Source: Candidatus Aquidulcis sp.
GTDB lineage: Bacteria; Chloroflexota; Anaerolineae; UBA4142
Reading direction: 5' to 3'
NCBI GenBank assembly: GCA_020723345.1
Contig: DYJA01000002.1
Location: 43,323-107,322, forward strand
Length of the DNA stretch: 64,000 nt
Shown piece after piece: positions 41,746 through 50,884 of the stretch; position 1 is the first letter of the stretch, and each line of letters opens with the position of its first letter. The notes below the pieces were generated by a model. That model made no database searches and was not told the DNA's origin. It worked only from the letters and a program-made list of their open reading frames with translations. Made by a program: the position numbers and the translations under genes.

Positions 41746-43275
41746 TTATTCCTTTGCAGCTTCCGAAAGATCAGGAATGCTGTCTCCCTCTTCCACAGCC
41801 ATAATCGTTTCCTCAGGAAGTTCTTCTGCCTCTCCTTCCGAATATCCCAGAGTAGCAAGAGTCTGGCTATTAGGGACTGCCCTTCGCTTTCCTTTCTCAA
41901 TAATGAAGTAGTTCCCTGTATGTGCACTTCGTTTCAGCAGCTGTTTTCCTAACACATTTCGAATCGGCGGACCCAAGGGAATTCTTGCTAGTCCATCTTG
42001 GGGAAGTATTTCGATCTTTCCCAGGTCAAGCCCAAGGGTAATGAATGTATCCGCGTTAGGTATCCATCGCAGTCTTCCGCGATCAATTAGAAATGCAGCC
42101 TCTCCTTTGTTTCTCGAATGTTGCACCACTCGAAGAGTCAAAACACTTGGGATTGCCTGTCCCTCGGGATAGGCTGTCAATTCAATTGTTGAGACACGTT
42201 CCAGAAGCTGTAATTCCTCCTCCAAAGCGACATAATTCAGTGTGGGTGGATCTGGGATTGGAAACTTGGTTCCGTCGCGGACGAGGTAGATCGTCGGCGT
42301 ATTAGCCTGGATCAATCTCTTCCAAGCGTGACTTCTTCCGATGAACTTGGCGAAATCGTCTCTAGCTTCTTCCGTCTTGCCAATTCGAACGTACGCGCGC
42401 CCACGCTCGACAAAGATCCGCGCCTCCAATTCTGGGGTAGGTTGGGCATCTAGGGCTTTGGTAAAACTTTCAATGCCCTTCTCTACGGTTCCAAGTTTCT
42501 GCTGAACTATTCCCAATTGATACCAGACTAAAGCCAAATCCTGAGGGTTACTTGATGCTACGGCTTCGTATTCCTGCACCGATTGCTTTAGGTCGCCTAA
42601 CATCTCGAAGGTTTGCGCGATCCAGAAATGTGCATCACCTTGAGGTTGGTATCCCTTTGAAAGGGCTGCCCTAAAGTCATTAATCGCCTGTGGGTATTCC
42701 TCCAGGTTGAAGCGGATTTTTCCCCTTTCGAAGTAGTAGATTGGGGCTTCGGCTAGCGTGATCGCTTGTGTGTATGCTTTAACCGCAGCCTCGTACCGAT
42801 GAACTTCGGCATTCGCCTTAGCAAGCTCGGCATAAGTCTCGCTTGAGACGTTGCCTTGTCTGATCTTTAGCGAAATGGCTTCGATTTTTTCTTCGTCGGG
42901 CTTCAGTTCGATTCTTCGCTTGGCATATTCAGGGGATTTTCTTATGCTTTCGATCACTTCCTCTTGACCGCGCTCTCGGAAAAATCTCAAGGGAAGATCA
43001 TAGGCTTGTCTACCGACAGGATCTACCTCTCTCCCAAGATTCTCGCGGTATATTCTTGATAGCTCTTTCTGAACACGTTCATTCATTTCGGTAGATTGGA
43101 GCATTTGATACACGACGAATGCAAGACCTTGATAGCCGTATCTTTCAGCAATTGGAGCCCAAGATTTCTCCCCCGTCGGATCTATGGGGCGTCCAAAATA
43201 GATCTCATAGATGGACTGTAGAATCGCAATCGCTTGGTCTTTGGAAAATGATTTGGCGCGGATATCGATTTGCAT
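41746..43275 (-). CDS. DUF4214-TPR protein of a low-GC islet
   Basis: 509 aa. The N-terminal part (about 8-110) has two DUF4214-like units: IYEIYFGRPIDPTGEKSW, YQMLQSTEMNERV, IYRENLGREVDPVGRQAY and IRKSPEYAKRR. A TPR array (about 125-320; YAELAKANAEVHRYEAAVKA, YYFERGKIRFNLEEYPQAIN) follows. The C-terminus (about 325-509) has three or four repeats of the type YLVRDGTKFPIPDPPTL, RLRWIPNADTFITLGL and NYFIIEKGKRRAVPNSQTLA, a pattern of surface or wall-bound repeats. There is no signal peptide. GAGGAGGAAAAAG precedes the ATG at 43275. Codon use is clearly less GC-rich than in its neighbours, suggesting transfer. It follows a membrane gene by 11 bp. Confidence 0.75.
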   Translation of the reverse strand: MQIDIRAKSFSKDQAIAILQSIYEIYFGRPIDPTGEKSWAPIAERYGYQGLAFVVYQMLQSTEMNERVQKELSRIYRENLGREVDPVGRQAYDLPLRFFRERGQEEVIESIRKSPEYAKRRIELKPDEEKIEAISLKIRQGNVSSETYAELAKANAEVHRYEAAVKAYTQAITLAEAPIYYFERGKIRFNLEEYPQAINDFRAALSKGYQPQGDAHFWIAQTFEMLGDLKQSVQEYEAVASSNPQDLALVWYQLGIVQQKLGTVEKGIESFTKALDAQPTPELEARIFVERGRAYVRIGKTEEARDDFAKFIGRSHAWKRLIQANTPTIYLVRDGTKFPIPDPPTLNYVALEEELQLLERVSTIELTAYPEGQAIPSVLTLRVVQHSRNKGEAAFLIDRGRLRWIPNADTFITLGLDLGKIEILPQDGLARIPLGPPIRNVLGKQLLKRSAHTGNYFIIEKGKRRAVPNSQTLATLGYSEGEAEELPEETIMAVEEGDSIPDLSEAAKE

Positions 43276-43286
43276 CTTTTTCCTCC

Positions 43287-44351
43287 TCATGACGAAGTAA
43301 TTCGACTCGGTTGGGCCCGCTGCATGTTTTCCCACTTTTCGCAACGGCAATAGTCAACTTCTTCGAGAATTCGGCGCATCAAAGAGCAAGTTCTTAATTC
43401 GTCAGTTGTGTATGGGTAAACTCGATCATAGCGGCGTAGATTCCTGAGTAATCCTTGGGCTCCGTAGCTACCTGTGTGCTGTTGATCCACGAGTACCAGC
43501 AACTTCATTTTGAGATCGTTGAGGTTTCCCATGTCATGAGTTTCAGCAATCGATCCAAATGAAGCATAAAGTATGATTATCAAATCTGCAAGTTGTGCTT
43601 GGATAAGCTCTTGCTGCTTAAGCGTCAATGTTCCCAACTCCTGCGGAGGCATTTGCCAGTCTTCGCTGAAACGTGCATCATGTCCCATTAAGCGGAGAGT
43701 ATTGCGTATCTGGACTCTTTTTCTGTACAAGTCGGAATCAGATTCTGATGGGCCCCAAACCAGAATACTCAGGGAAACTGAGTTCGCCTCTCGAATGCGT
43801 TCTCGATATGCTAAATCGAGCCGAGTGGGCAAGTGGTCTGATTCTTGTGGCAAGGACGGTTCTTGTGTTTCCCTTGCTTTTGCAGAGACTTTCGGTTCTG
43901 TGTATCGTCTTTCCCATTTAATCAAGAGCGTTTCTGGCGTGAGTTGCACTTCGGTTGGCAAGGTTGCGAGTCTCGGTAGCTGTATCATGCCTGTGCCGCC
44001 ACTCTTCCATAAGTCAAGAAGTGTTTGGATCACCTTTGGCCAGTCAATGGTCTTGTTGTATTTGGGCGAAACTACACCAAAAGAATGTATTTCTCCTGTC
44101 AGGGCTGCACCAGTGGCTGTCTTGCTAGATTCAGTAGGCGCTGTAGGCGCACTGGCAGGGTTGTCGTCAAAGTACGCTTTGCGCGAATTGGCAAGCCAAG
44201 TCGTCACGCCGACGAATGCCAGTGCGAAAAGCGCTAGTATTCCCAAAAAGCCAGCGCCTTGCCAATTGGGAAACAAAATCAGACTGACGAAAACTACAAT
44301 TCCTGTTACAACGAACGCGAGCAGCAAACGGGCTTTGTTGAACCTAGACAT
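43287..44351 (-). CDS. Membrane protein with C-terminal Rossmann-like (TIR/NDT-like?) domain
   Basis: 354 aa. Two transmembrane helices (about 8-26 and 32-50) are followed by a linker, then a beta domain with TEVQLTPETLLIKWERRY. A C-terminal alpha/beta domain (about 205-345) reads LSILVWGPSESD, IRNTLRLMGHDARFSEDW, LIQAQLADLIIILYASFGSI with AETHD, and KMKLLVLVDQQH. The plan (strand, shifted helix, 'D-IIIL..S.GS..E') recalls TIR or nucleoside-deoxyribosyltransferase-like effectors of defence systems, where a Glu after the 'GS' is catalytic; this is an inference. It forms a low-GC pair with the DUF4214-TPR gene. Start at 44351. Confidence 0.6.
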   Translation of the reverse strand: MSRFNKARLLLAFVVTGIVVFVSLILFPNWQGAGFLGILALFALAFVGVTTWLANSRKAYFDDNPASAPTAPTESSKTATGAALTGEIHSFGVVSPKYNKTIDWPKVIQTLLDLWKSGGTGMIQLPRLATLPTEVQLTPETLLIKWERRYTEPKVSAKARETQEPSLPQESDHLPTRLDLAYRERIREANSVSLSILVWGPSESDSDLYRKRVQIRNTLRLMGHDARFSEDWQMPPQELGTLTLKQQELIQAQLADLIIILYASFGSIAETHDMGNLNDLKMKLLVLVDQQHTGSYGAQGLLRNLRRYDRVYPYTTDELRTCSLMRRILEEVDYCRCEKWENMQRAQPSRITSS

Positions 44352-44880
44352 AGTTTGTGTGAACCGTGTTGAAAATGGGCATCTGCAGTTCAAAGTGGGC
44401 CGGTCTGTCTATCGTTGGATGGGCTAGGATCGTTGCATCGGCGCTGGAGCAGAGCGAATGACTACGAATCCGCACTTCGTCTCCAAAACAAAAAGCACCC
44501 GCCTTCAACGCGCGCGCACGCGCGTCAAACACCGCTTCAACGAATCTCTCACGAATAAACGAATGGTTCTCACATCTTTGAGACGCGAGTCAACGTCTGG
44601 GCTATGAGCGCAAAAAGCACCCGCCGCCAACGCGCGCGCACGCGCGTCAAACGACAGGTGCTTTGACTTGCACGTAATCGCAATATGAACGGGCTAACGG
44701 CGTGCTTGTGCTGTTCATCTGCTCACTTCTCCAATGACGTGAGAACCAACGAACCGTACACCCAGGGACAAAGAGAACTTACGCCAATATTATAGTACGG
44801 GCGGCGCGGGATGCAAAAATGCGGCAGGTGATATGAGGGGGGTATTGTCGCGAATGTTCACGTGATGAGCATGATTGCGA
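44352..44880. other. Gene-free region with a 45-bp direct repeat and hairpin
   Basis: Two copies of AAAAAGCACCCGCC..CAAC followed by GCGCGCGCACGCGCGTCAAA start near 44488 and 44610. The second is closed by AGGTGCTTTG, giving an outer stem AAAGCACC/GGTGCTTT around an inner CG-rich part; on the minus strand it ends GGTGCTTTTTGCGC, like a terminator. The rest shows nothing clear. Confidence 0.6.
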
Positions 44881-45132
44881 CTACGATGCCACTGCCATAT
44901 CGTACTGCGCAAGCGGAAAACAAATCGTCTTTTTGATCTGATTGCTGTTCTTCGCGATTTCCTCGAGTCGTTTGTAAACAGGCGCGTCAAAGTACTGTTC
45001 ACCGCATTTGACACAAACCCACGCGGGCACGCCGTCAATGAAAACGATTTGCCCTTTGAAGTGGAATCGCGCTTGAACGACGCGCGGTTCAACGTTTCCT
45101 TCGCAGAACTCGCACGTATCATGTTTTGTCAT
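44881..45132 (-). CDS. YgiT-type zinc-finger protein (antitoxin-like)
   Basis: 83 aa. CEFCEGNVEPRVVQARFHFK and VPAWVCVKCGEQYFDAPVYK give the YgiT/MqsA N-terminal zinc finger with CxxC...CxxC. The MqsA-type HTH domain is missing, as in the short form paired with DUF4258 proteins. The ATG at 45132 is preceded by AGGTGATCCAA; a GTG at 45141 is the alternative. It lies 3-13 bp after the DUF4258 gene. Confidence 0.85.
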   Translation of the reverse strand: MTKHDTCEFCEGNVEPRVVQARFHFKGQIVFIDGVPAWVCVKCGEQYFDAPVYKRLEEIAKNSNQIKKTICFPLAQYDMAVAS

Positions 45133-45144
45133 TTGGATCACCTT

Positions 45145-45423
45145 TCATTCTTCTGGAACAAAAGCCGTGACAATCAGCAATACGCCTGACAGCAAAAAGC
45201 GGCAAACTACACACGCGCGGCGATAATCAACCGTGTCGCCAGTCACTTCGTAGCGAGCGCCACGCGGATCGCGTGTGAATCTTTGGGTGATTTCGCCAGT
45301 GAGAAGAACTTGTTCGACATCTTCCGCTTCGAGGTCATCGTCGGACATTTCTTCGTTGGCGTGCGAACTGATACGATAGCGTTGCTCGCGAACGGCTTGT
45401 TGAATTCGTTGTAGTTCGCCCAT
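45145..45423 (-). CDS. DUF4258 toxin-like protein
   Basis: 92 aa. RYRISSHANEEMSDDDLEAE, EITQRFTRDPRGARYEVTG and RRACVVCRFLLSGVLLIVTA follow DUF4258, a RelE/BrnT-like fold found as toxin next to YgiT-type zinc fingers. The ATG at 45423 follows AAGGAAGTTTCA and a clean promoter, so the two genes form one operon. Confidence 0.85.
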   Translation of the reverse strand: MGELQRIQQAVREQRYRISSHANEEMSDDDLEAEDVEQVLLTGEITQRFTRDPRGARYEVTGDTVDYRRACVVCRFLLSGVLLIVTAFVPEE

Positions 45424-45463
45424 TGAAACTTCCTTGTTTGGGTTGGCTCACTTTTGCACCGAA

Positions 45464-45492
45464 AGTATAATCTCAATCCAACCGAAAGTCAA
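45464..45492 (-). promoter_or_regulatory. Promoter of the DUF4258/YgiT operon
   Basis: On the minus strand TTGACT (45492-45487), 17 bp, TATACT (45469-45464), about 40 bp before the DUF4258 ATG. Confidence 0.75.
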
Positions 45493-45532
45493 AGGGGCAA
45501 GAGTTGTCCCCTTACCCCTACTGTCTCACTGT

Positions 45533-45580
45533 GTCACTATCCCACTGTTCACTGTTGACTGTTTACTGTTCACCGTTCAC
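45533..45580. repeat. ACAGTGA/ACGGTGA heptads at the alpha-2-macroglobulin stop
   Basis: CCACTGTTCACTGTTGACTG and TTTACTGTTCACCGTTCACT. The TGA stop of the alpha-2-macroglobulin gene is the first heptad. Confidence 0.85.
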
Positions 45581-48500
45581 TTGACCACCACATGCACACT
45601 CGCGCTTCTTCCGAACACCTCCGGCTCGTACATCGGCGCGACTTCCGCAGGCAGCGCGCGGAACGTGCCGCTCGTCGTCGCGCGGATCAAGTACGCGTAC
45701 GTGTGCTTGCCTTTCCACCAGTACGTCGTGAAGAAAACCGCGCGATTGTCGCGCAAGTCGGGACGCGACCAGTACGAGCGCGCGCCGCGCGGTTCGATGC
45801 CGCTCGTATTCAGCGAATAGTTGATCGCTTCAAAGCCCGCAGGCAGCGGATCGGTGATCATCATGTACCAACTCTCGCGCGGCGCGTCCACCGTCAACTT
45901 GACGCGCACGATGTCGCCGACTTTGAACGACGTGAGCGGCTTGTTCGTCTTCGGATCGAGGTACTCGCGCGTGATCGTCGGACCATCGAGCGATTTCGCC
46001 GCGCCGACAGTTTCGACTGCCGCGTAGTACGTCAGCGCGCTCGCGTAGTACACGCGCCCCGTGCCGTTCTTGACGATGCGAACCTCGTGATTGCCCGCCG
46101 CGAGTTGCAGCGTGACGCTTTGTTGTTGCGCGATATTTTCCCGCCGTACGGACGCAATTAATTGCGTCCTTCCATCCACGAACACTTCGTACGAAAAACT
46201 CGCGTCGAGTTCACCCGACTGCGCGAGATAATCGGTGAGCGCGATGATCGTCTGCGCGGTTTCTTGCGTCGTGCGCCAGTAGCCGCCGAGCCGCGTCTGC
46301 ATCAAGTAGCGCACCGTCTTGGGGACAAGCGGCGATTGCGGATCGAGCGCGAGCAGCGCGCGCAGGATCGTCGCAGTCGTGCGCCCGTTGCTAACAAAGT
46401 ACTCCCAGCGACGGCGCGACGCGTCGGGTTCTGCCCAGTGCGCGGTCTGCGCGGTTTCGGTCGCGAGTTTAGCGAGCGCGGTCACGATTGTTTTCGCGCT
46501 CGCGTCTTCGCCCACCGACTTGAGCAGGAGCGCGAGGAGCGCGCGCGAGTTCAGCGACATTTTGTCTTGCTTGTCGATCATCGCGCGCGCGAGCGCGGGA
46601 TCACCCTGTCCTGCTTCGGCGAGGACGTAGGCGATGTACACTTTCAAATCGTAATCGGTCGTGTCGACGAGCGGTTGCTTCAAGAATTGCGTCGCGCGCT
46701 TGATCGCGTTCTCGTCAACCTTGTAGCCCGCTTTTTTCGCTTGCAGCAAACCGTCCAGCACGTACGCCGTTTCGTACGGGATAGAGTCATCCGATTCCCA
46801 CCAGCCCCAGCCGCCGTCGCCGTGTTGGAACGCGTACAGCCGCGTCAAGCCATCTTCGACTTGTTTAGGAATTTCCATTTGCAATTTGTCATTTTTAATT
46901 TGTAATTTGTCAAGCGATTGCTTGACGAGCACCGTCGGCAGGAAACGACTCATCGTTTGCTCGACGCAGCCGTACGGATAGCCCGTGAGATATTCGAGCG
47001 AATCAATCAGTCCCGCCGCGAGCGACGGCGATGTCGAAAGTTTGACCGATGCGAACGTCGCGTCGTTCGGCACATTGATCGTGAATCGCGCTTCGTTGTC
47101 GTCGAGTTGTCCCGCGTTCGCGACGACGCGCTTTTCGCCGAACGGTTCAATCGGGATCGTCAGTTGCACCGCGTCGCGCGCTGTCTCGCCGCGCGCGCCG
47201 ATGATAATCGTCGTCGAAAGCGGAATCGTCGCGGTGGGCGAGTACGATCGCGCGAGCGTGTTGGCTTGCGGTACGGTCACACTCCAATTCACCGTCGCCG
47301 ATTGTCCCGCCGCGACGGTTGTCGTGTAGATCGCGGCGTCGAGCGATGGAAGATTCGGCTGCTTGCCGTACACAAGATTCGTCGCGGTGAGCGTGACTGT
47401 GACAACCTGGGATCGCTCGGTCGAGTTGCGGACGATTGCGCCAAGCGTCGCCTGATCGCCGACATTCAAGAATCGCGGCAGAACGGGACGCACGATCAAA
47501 TCTTTCGTGACGATGGTGTCGCCCGTTGCTTTGCCAACCTGGGTTTGCGCGGTGACGCCGTTCGCAATCGCCGTCCATGTCGTCAAGTTGTCAGGCAGTT
47601 TCACCTCGACGTTCGCGTTCCCATTCGCGTCGGTGACGATGGTCGGATTCCAGTACGCGATGTCGGGAAATGTTTTGCGCGCTTCCTCTTCGCCGCCGCC
47701 GCCGCCGCCGAAATCTTCGCGCTGGTTGACGCGCGCGAGAAACACGGTGAGCGATTGCGACGTCTTGACTGCGAGATCGCGCTTGCCGTAAAACGCTTCG
47801 ACGATATCGCACGTAGGGGCGCAATTAATTGCGCCCGTACCCCCCGCGAGCGCGAGCACCGCCTTGTCCACGACCGAAAGCGACACTTCCGCGCTGATGG
47901 GCTTGCCTGTCGCATCGGTTGTCTTGATGTTGTACGACGCTTTGTCTTGCGGCGAATATTTCTCCTTTGCCGCCGCGACGCTCACGTTCAAATTTTTCGC
48001 GTCCGACACAACCTTGATATTTTCCAACCCCATCTTGAAACTGGGAATGCCGTCGGCAAAACCACCTTGCGGAATCAACACAACGCCGACATACACATTT
48101 GGGAATTGGTCATTCGTAATTGGGATTTCGATGGTCGCGCTGTTCGAATCGAGCGCGACGAGTCGCTTGGAAATGATCTTGCCGCGTTCGAGCGTGACGA
48201 GCGCGGTCGCTTTTTCGTACGGCGATTGAACCAGCACCTTCGCGGTGTCGCCGATCTTGTACTCTTTTTTGTCGAGGACGAGTTCGATGCGGTCGTTGTT
48301 GTCAAACCGCCACGACAAGAACTGCGTGCGGTCGCTGACCCAGAGCCACGTTTGTCCCATCACCCGATTGCCGCGCGCGTCTTTGCCTTGCGCGTCGACG
48401 CGGTACGATCCGCCGCGTGGCGGCGTGAACGCGAGTTGATATTTGCCGCTCGCGTCCGTCGTCAGATCGCCGCGCAGGATTTCGGTTTTCACTTCGTCGC

Positions 48501-50787
48501 ATTTCCACAAGCGCCGATATTTTTCATCCGTGCGGATCTGGCAATTCCAGCTGATCAGATTGATCGCGTAACTCGCCGCGATGCGCCCCAGCGCTTTGCC
48601 GTTCGTGTCGAGCGTCTGCACGTCAAAGCGCGCTTCCTTGCCTTTGTCCGCGACGTAATTCGTCGGCTTCATCCCGATATAGAAATCGCCGCGATGCACA
48701 ATCGCGCGCGTAACTGCCGACTGTGGCTGGTTCGCTTCATCGGTCACCGTCGCTTCGATTGTGTAAACCTGGCTGCGCTCTTCTTGCGAAATGTTCGCGG
48801 GCAACTTGATCGCGAATTCGCCGTTCGCGTTCAACGTCGCGTCGCCCGACGAAACTTCTTTGCCGAATCCCCAGAATCGTTGTTCCGCGATGTTGCCGAA
48901 ATCGAGATCGCCGCCCGCCCAATAAAAATAGTAATCGTTCTGGTACAGCGTCCAGCGCATTTGTGCGCCCGTCACCGCGCCGCCGAAAAAGTAATTCGCG
49001 CGAATCGTCGCGGTGATCGTGTCGCCATTGATGTACGCGTCGCGATCCGTTTTCACGCTGACCGAATATTCGGGCTTGCGATATTCTTCGACTTGAATCG
49101 TGTTCTCGTACGATTCATCGCCGATGGACGCGGTGATTTGGTACGTGCCGAGTCCCGCTTCGGGATTGATCGTGAACGAATCGGCGAGCGAACCGAACGC
49201 CGTCGTCTTCAAAGTTTTTTCGTACAACACGCGCTCTTGCCAATCGCCGACTTTGATTTTGACATCGGTGCCAGCGGGCGGTTGCGAGTACGCGCCGTCG
49301 TCGTCCGCGCGCACAATCGCTTTGAAGAAAACCGTTTGCCCAGGACGATACAACGGTCGGTCGGTGTACACGTAAACGCGATACGTGTGCTTCATTTGCT
49401 CCCACTGATATTGCACGCCGTCGAATCGCCACGGCTCGATGCCTTGTTCCCAGGTATCGCTCACCGCCGCGATGTCGTTCTCGCGAATGCCGACGACATT
49501 GAGATCGCCTTTCGTCGCTTTGATCGTCCCTTGGAATAATCCGTCCGCGTCGGTTGCGCCCGTGCCGACGTTTTCGCCTTTCGAGTTGTAGAACGTGAGC
49601 AACAATTTGTTGACGGGCGATCCGTCCGCGATGTTCGTCGCCCAAACGAGAACCTGGTCGGTCGTGCGCTTCAACGTCAGCGCGGTTTTCGTCGCGACAA
49701 GAACCTGGGTGTCGTTCACGCCCTCCGCCGATTTGACGGTGAGAAAGTACGTGCCAGCGGGCAGCGCGTCGAGTTGTAAATCCTGCGTGACGTACTGATC
49801 GATTTTTGCGCTTGGCGTGATGCTCCACGTCTTGATCGGATCGCCGCTCGGTTTGAAATTGCGCCACGCGTCGTACGAGAACGCGAGCGATTTGATGTAC
49901 GTCTCGGTGTCGAATTTGTACAGCGCGGCGTCCATCTTCGACACGTTGACCGATTGCAGTTTCAGCGTCGTCGCTTTGTCCGCCGCCGTCAAGCCATAAC
50001 GACCGATGTTGATGATCGCGAGATACGGATATTGTTGCGTCGTCGTGAACGACCACGCGAAATCGTTTTGAATCGTCAAACCGTACTTGCTGTCTTTCGC
50101 GCCACTCGGCAGAAATATTCTGTACGTCATCGAAGGGCGCAGGTTGCCGCCGATGATGAGTTGCTTGCCCTGCCACGCGAGTTGCATATTCGAAATCGCC
50201 GGCTCAACTTTCAAGCGTTGCGCGACCGATTGCTGATCCATCTCGCGGTTGAACGTGAGCGTGAGCCGATCGCGCATGTACGCGAACTGCGCGCCCTGAC
50301 GCGGCGTCGTCTCGATAACCATCGGCGGTGCGAGCGTGGTGAACGACCACGCGAACTCTTTTTCCGCGCGGCGCTGGAGCCAACTGCGCGCGTCGCGCGT
50401 CACCGTGATGCTGACCGTCGTGCTGAGGGGCCACGATTCGGCAGGCGTGAACGTTGCGCTCGCACCGCCCCACGTCCACGCGCCGCGCACTTGTGGCGAC
50501 ATTTTGATCGCGGCGTCATTCGCGGTCATCGGCGTCAAGAACGTGATCGTGATCGGCGATGTGGGCGCGACGTCTTGCGCGTTGAACGCGGGACCGAACG
50601 CGAGGACTTGCGGCGCGCGCAACGGGCGCAGTACGTCTTTAACGACGGACGGCGTCAAGCCGCGCAGCGCGCTCGTCACAGGCGCGTCGAGTTCGGTAAA
50701 TTGGAAGAGCACCGCGCAGAGGCAGAGTAGGAGCAGCGCGGCGAACGCGATGAGAATGAGTGGTCGGGCAGTTTTAGGAGAGGACAT
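45577..50787 (-). CDS. Bacterial alpha-2-macroglobulin family protein
   Basis: 1,736 aa. A signal anchor (about 8-30) is followed by Ig-like Big_5/MG domains (SPITITFLTPMTAND, RLTLTFNREMD), MG domains with YVYTDRPLYRPGQTVFFKAI, the bait region, and the A2M domain starting TFPDIAYWNPTIVTDANG. The thioester site is YPYGCVEQTMSRFLP (Cys about residue 1273), then the helical complement-like TED and the receptor-binding-like C-terminus. It should trap attacking proteases at the cell surface, as E. coli YfhM does. Four short in-frame repeats are inserted: GAINCAPT (about 985), ITNDQFPN (about 890), DKLQIKNDKLQ (about 1295) and RTQLIAS (about 1540). The stop is repeat-coded. Confidence 0.92.
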   Translation of the reverse strand: MSSPKTARPLILIAFAALLLLCLCAVLFQFTELDAPVTSALRGLTPSVVKDVLRPLRAPQVLAFGPAFNAQDVAPTSPITITFLTPMTANDAAIKMSPQVRGAWTWGGASATFTPAESWPLSTTVSITVTRDARSWLQRRAEKEFAWSFTTLAPPMVIETTPRQGAQFAYMRDRLTLTFNREMDQQSVAQRLKVEPAISNMQLAWQGKQLIIGGNLRPSMTYRIFLPSGAKDSKYGLTIQNDFAWSFTTTQQYPYLAIINIGRYGLTAADKATTLKLQSVNVSKMDAALYKFDTETYIKSLAFSYDAWRNFKPSGDPIKTWSITPSAKIDQYVTQDLQLDALPAGTYFLTVKSAEGVNDTQVLVATKTALTLKRTTDQVLVWATNIADGSPVNKLLLTFYNSKGENVGTGATDADGLFQGTIKATKGDLNVVGIRENDIAAVSDTWEQGIEPWRFDGVQYQWEQMKHTYRVYVYTDRPLYRPGQTVFFKAIVRADDDGAYSQPPAGTDVKIKVGDWQERVLYEKTLKTTAFGSLADSFTINPEAGLGTYQITASIGDESYENTIQVEEYRKPEYSVSVKTDRDAYINGDTITATIRANYFFGGAVTGAQMRWTLYQNDYYFYWAGGDLDFGNIAEQRFWGFGKEVSSGDATLNANGEFAIKLPANISQEERSQVYTIEATVTDEANQPQSAVTRAIVHRGDFYIGMKPTNYVADKGKEARFDVQTLDTNGKALGRIAASYAINLISWNCQIRTDEKYRRLWKCDEVKTEILRGDLTTDASGKYQLAFTPPRGGSYRVDAQGKDARGNRVMGQTWLWVSDRTQFLSWRFDNNDRIELVLDKKEYKIGDTAKVLVQSPYEKATALVTLERGKIISKRLVALDSNSATIEIPITNDQFPNVYVGVVLIPQGGFADGIPSFKMGLENIKVVSDAKNLNVSVAAAKEKYSPQDKASYNIKTTDATGKPISAEVSLSVVDKAVLALAGGTGAINCAPTCDIVEAFYGKRDLAVKTSQSLTVFLARVNQREDFGGGGGGEEEARKTFPDIAYWNPTIVTDANGNANVEVKLPDNLTTWTAIANGVTAQTQVGKATGDTIVTKDLIVRPVLPRFLNVGDQATLGAIVRNSTERSQVVTVTLTATNLVYGKQPNLPSLDAAIYTTTVAAGQSATVNWSVTVPQANTLARSYSPTATIPLSTTIIIGARGETARDAVQLTIPIEPFGEKRVVANAGQLDDNEARFTINVPNDATFASVKLSTSPSLAAGLIDSLEYLTGYPYGCVEQTMSRFLPTVLVKQSLDKLQIKNDKLQMEIPKQVEDGLTRLYAFQHGDGGWGWWESDDSIPYETAYVLDGLLQAKKAGYKVDENAIKRATQFLKQPLVDTTDYDLKVYIAYVLAEAGQGDPALARAMIDKQDKMSLNSRALLALLLKSVGEDASAKTIVTALAKLATETAQTAHWAEPDASRRRWEYFVSNGRTTATILRALLALDPQSPLVPKTVRYLMQTRLGGYWRTTQETAQTIIALTDYLAQSGELDASFSYEVFVDGRTQLIASVRRENIAQQQSVTLQLAAGNHEVRIVKNGTGRVYYASALTYYAAVETVGAAKSLDGPTITREYLDPKTNKPLTSFKVGDIVRVKLTVDAPRESWYMMITDPLPAGFEAINYSLNTSGIEPRGARSYWSRPDLRDNRAVFFTTYWWKGKHTYAYLIRATTSGTFRALPAEVAPMYEPEVFGRSASVHVVVK
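46146..46173. repeat. 28-bp palindrome inside the alpha-2-macroglobulin gene
   Basis: GTACGGACGCAATTAATTGC, then GTCCTTCC, keeping the frame and encoding GRTQLIASVRR. Confidence 0.85.
46876..46912. repeat. AATTTGT heptads inside the alpha-2-macroglobulin gene
   Basis: CATTTGC AATTTGT, then CATTTTT AATTTGT AATTTGT; encodes LDKLQIKNDKLQME close to the thioester domain. Confidence 0.85.
47813..47840. repeat. 28-bp palindrome inside the alpha-2-macroglobulin gene, second copy
   Basis: GTAGGGGCGCAATTAATTGC, then GCCCGTAC, in frame, encoding TGAINCAPT. Confidence 0.85.
48101..48130. repeat. GAATTGG heptads inside the alpha-2-macroglobulin gene
   Basis: GAATTGG TCATTCG, then TAATTGG GATTTCG; encodes EIPITNDQFPN. 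Confidence 0.7.
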
Positions 50788-50884
50788 GCGTTACCTCGTT
50801 TTTGATTTTTGAATTGCAGTTGAGGTTGAAGATAATTGACGAGTACATCGCAGGCAAGATTGGGCGTACCGTCAACTTTTGGTG

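Noticed and set aside
46918..49539. 873-aa open frame on the plus strand
   Set aside because: Antisense of the alpha-2-macroglobulin gene; Arg-rich composition typical of the complementary frame of GCG-rich genes.
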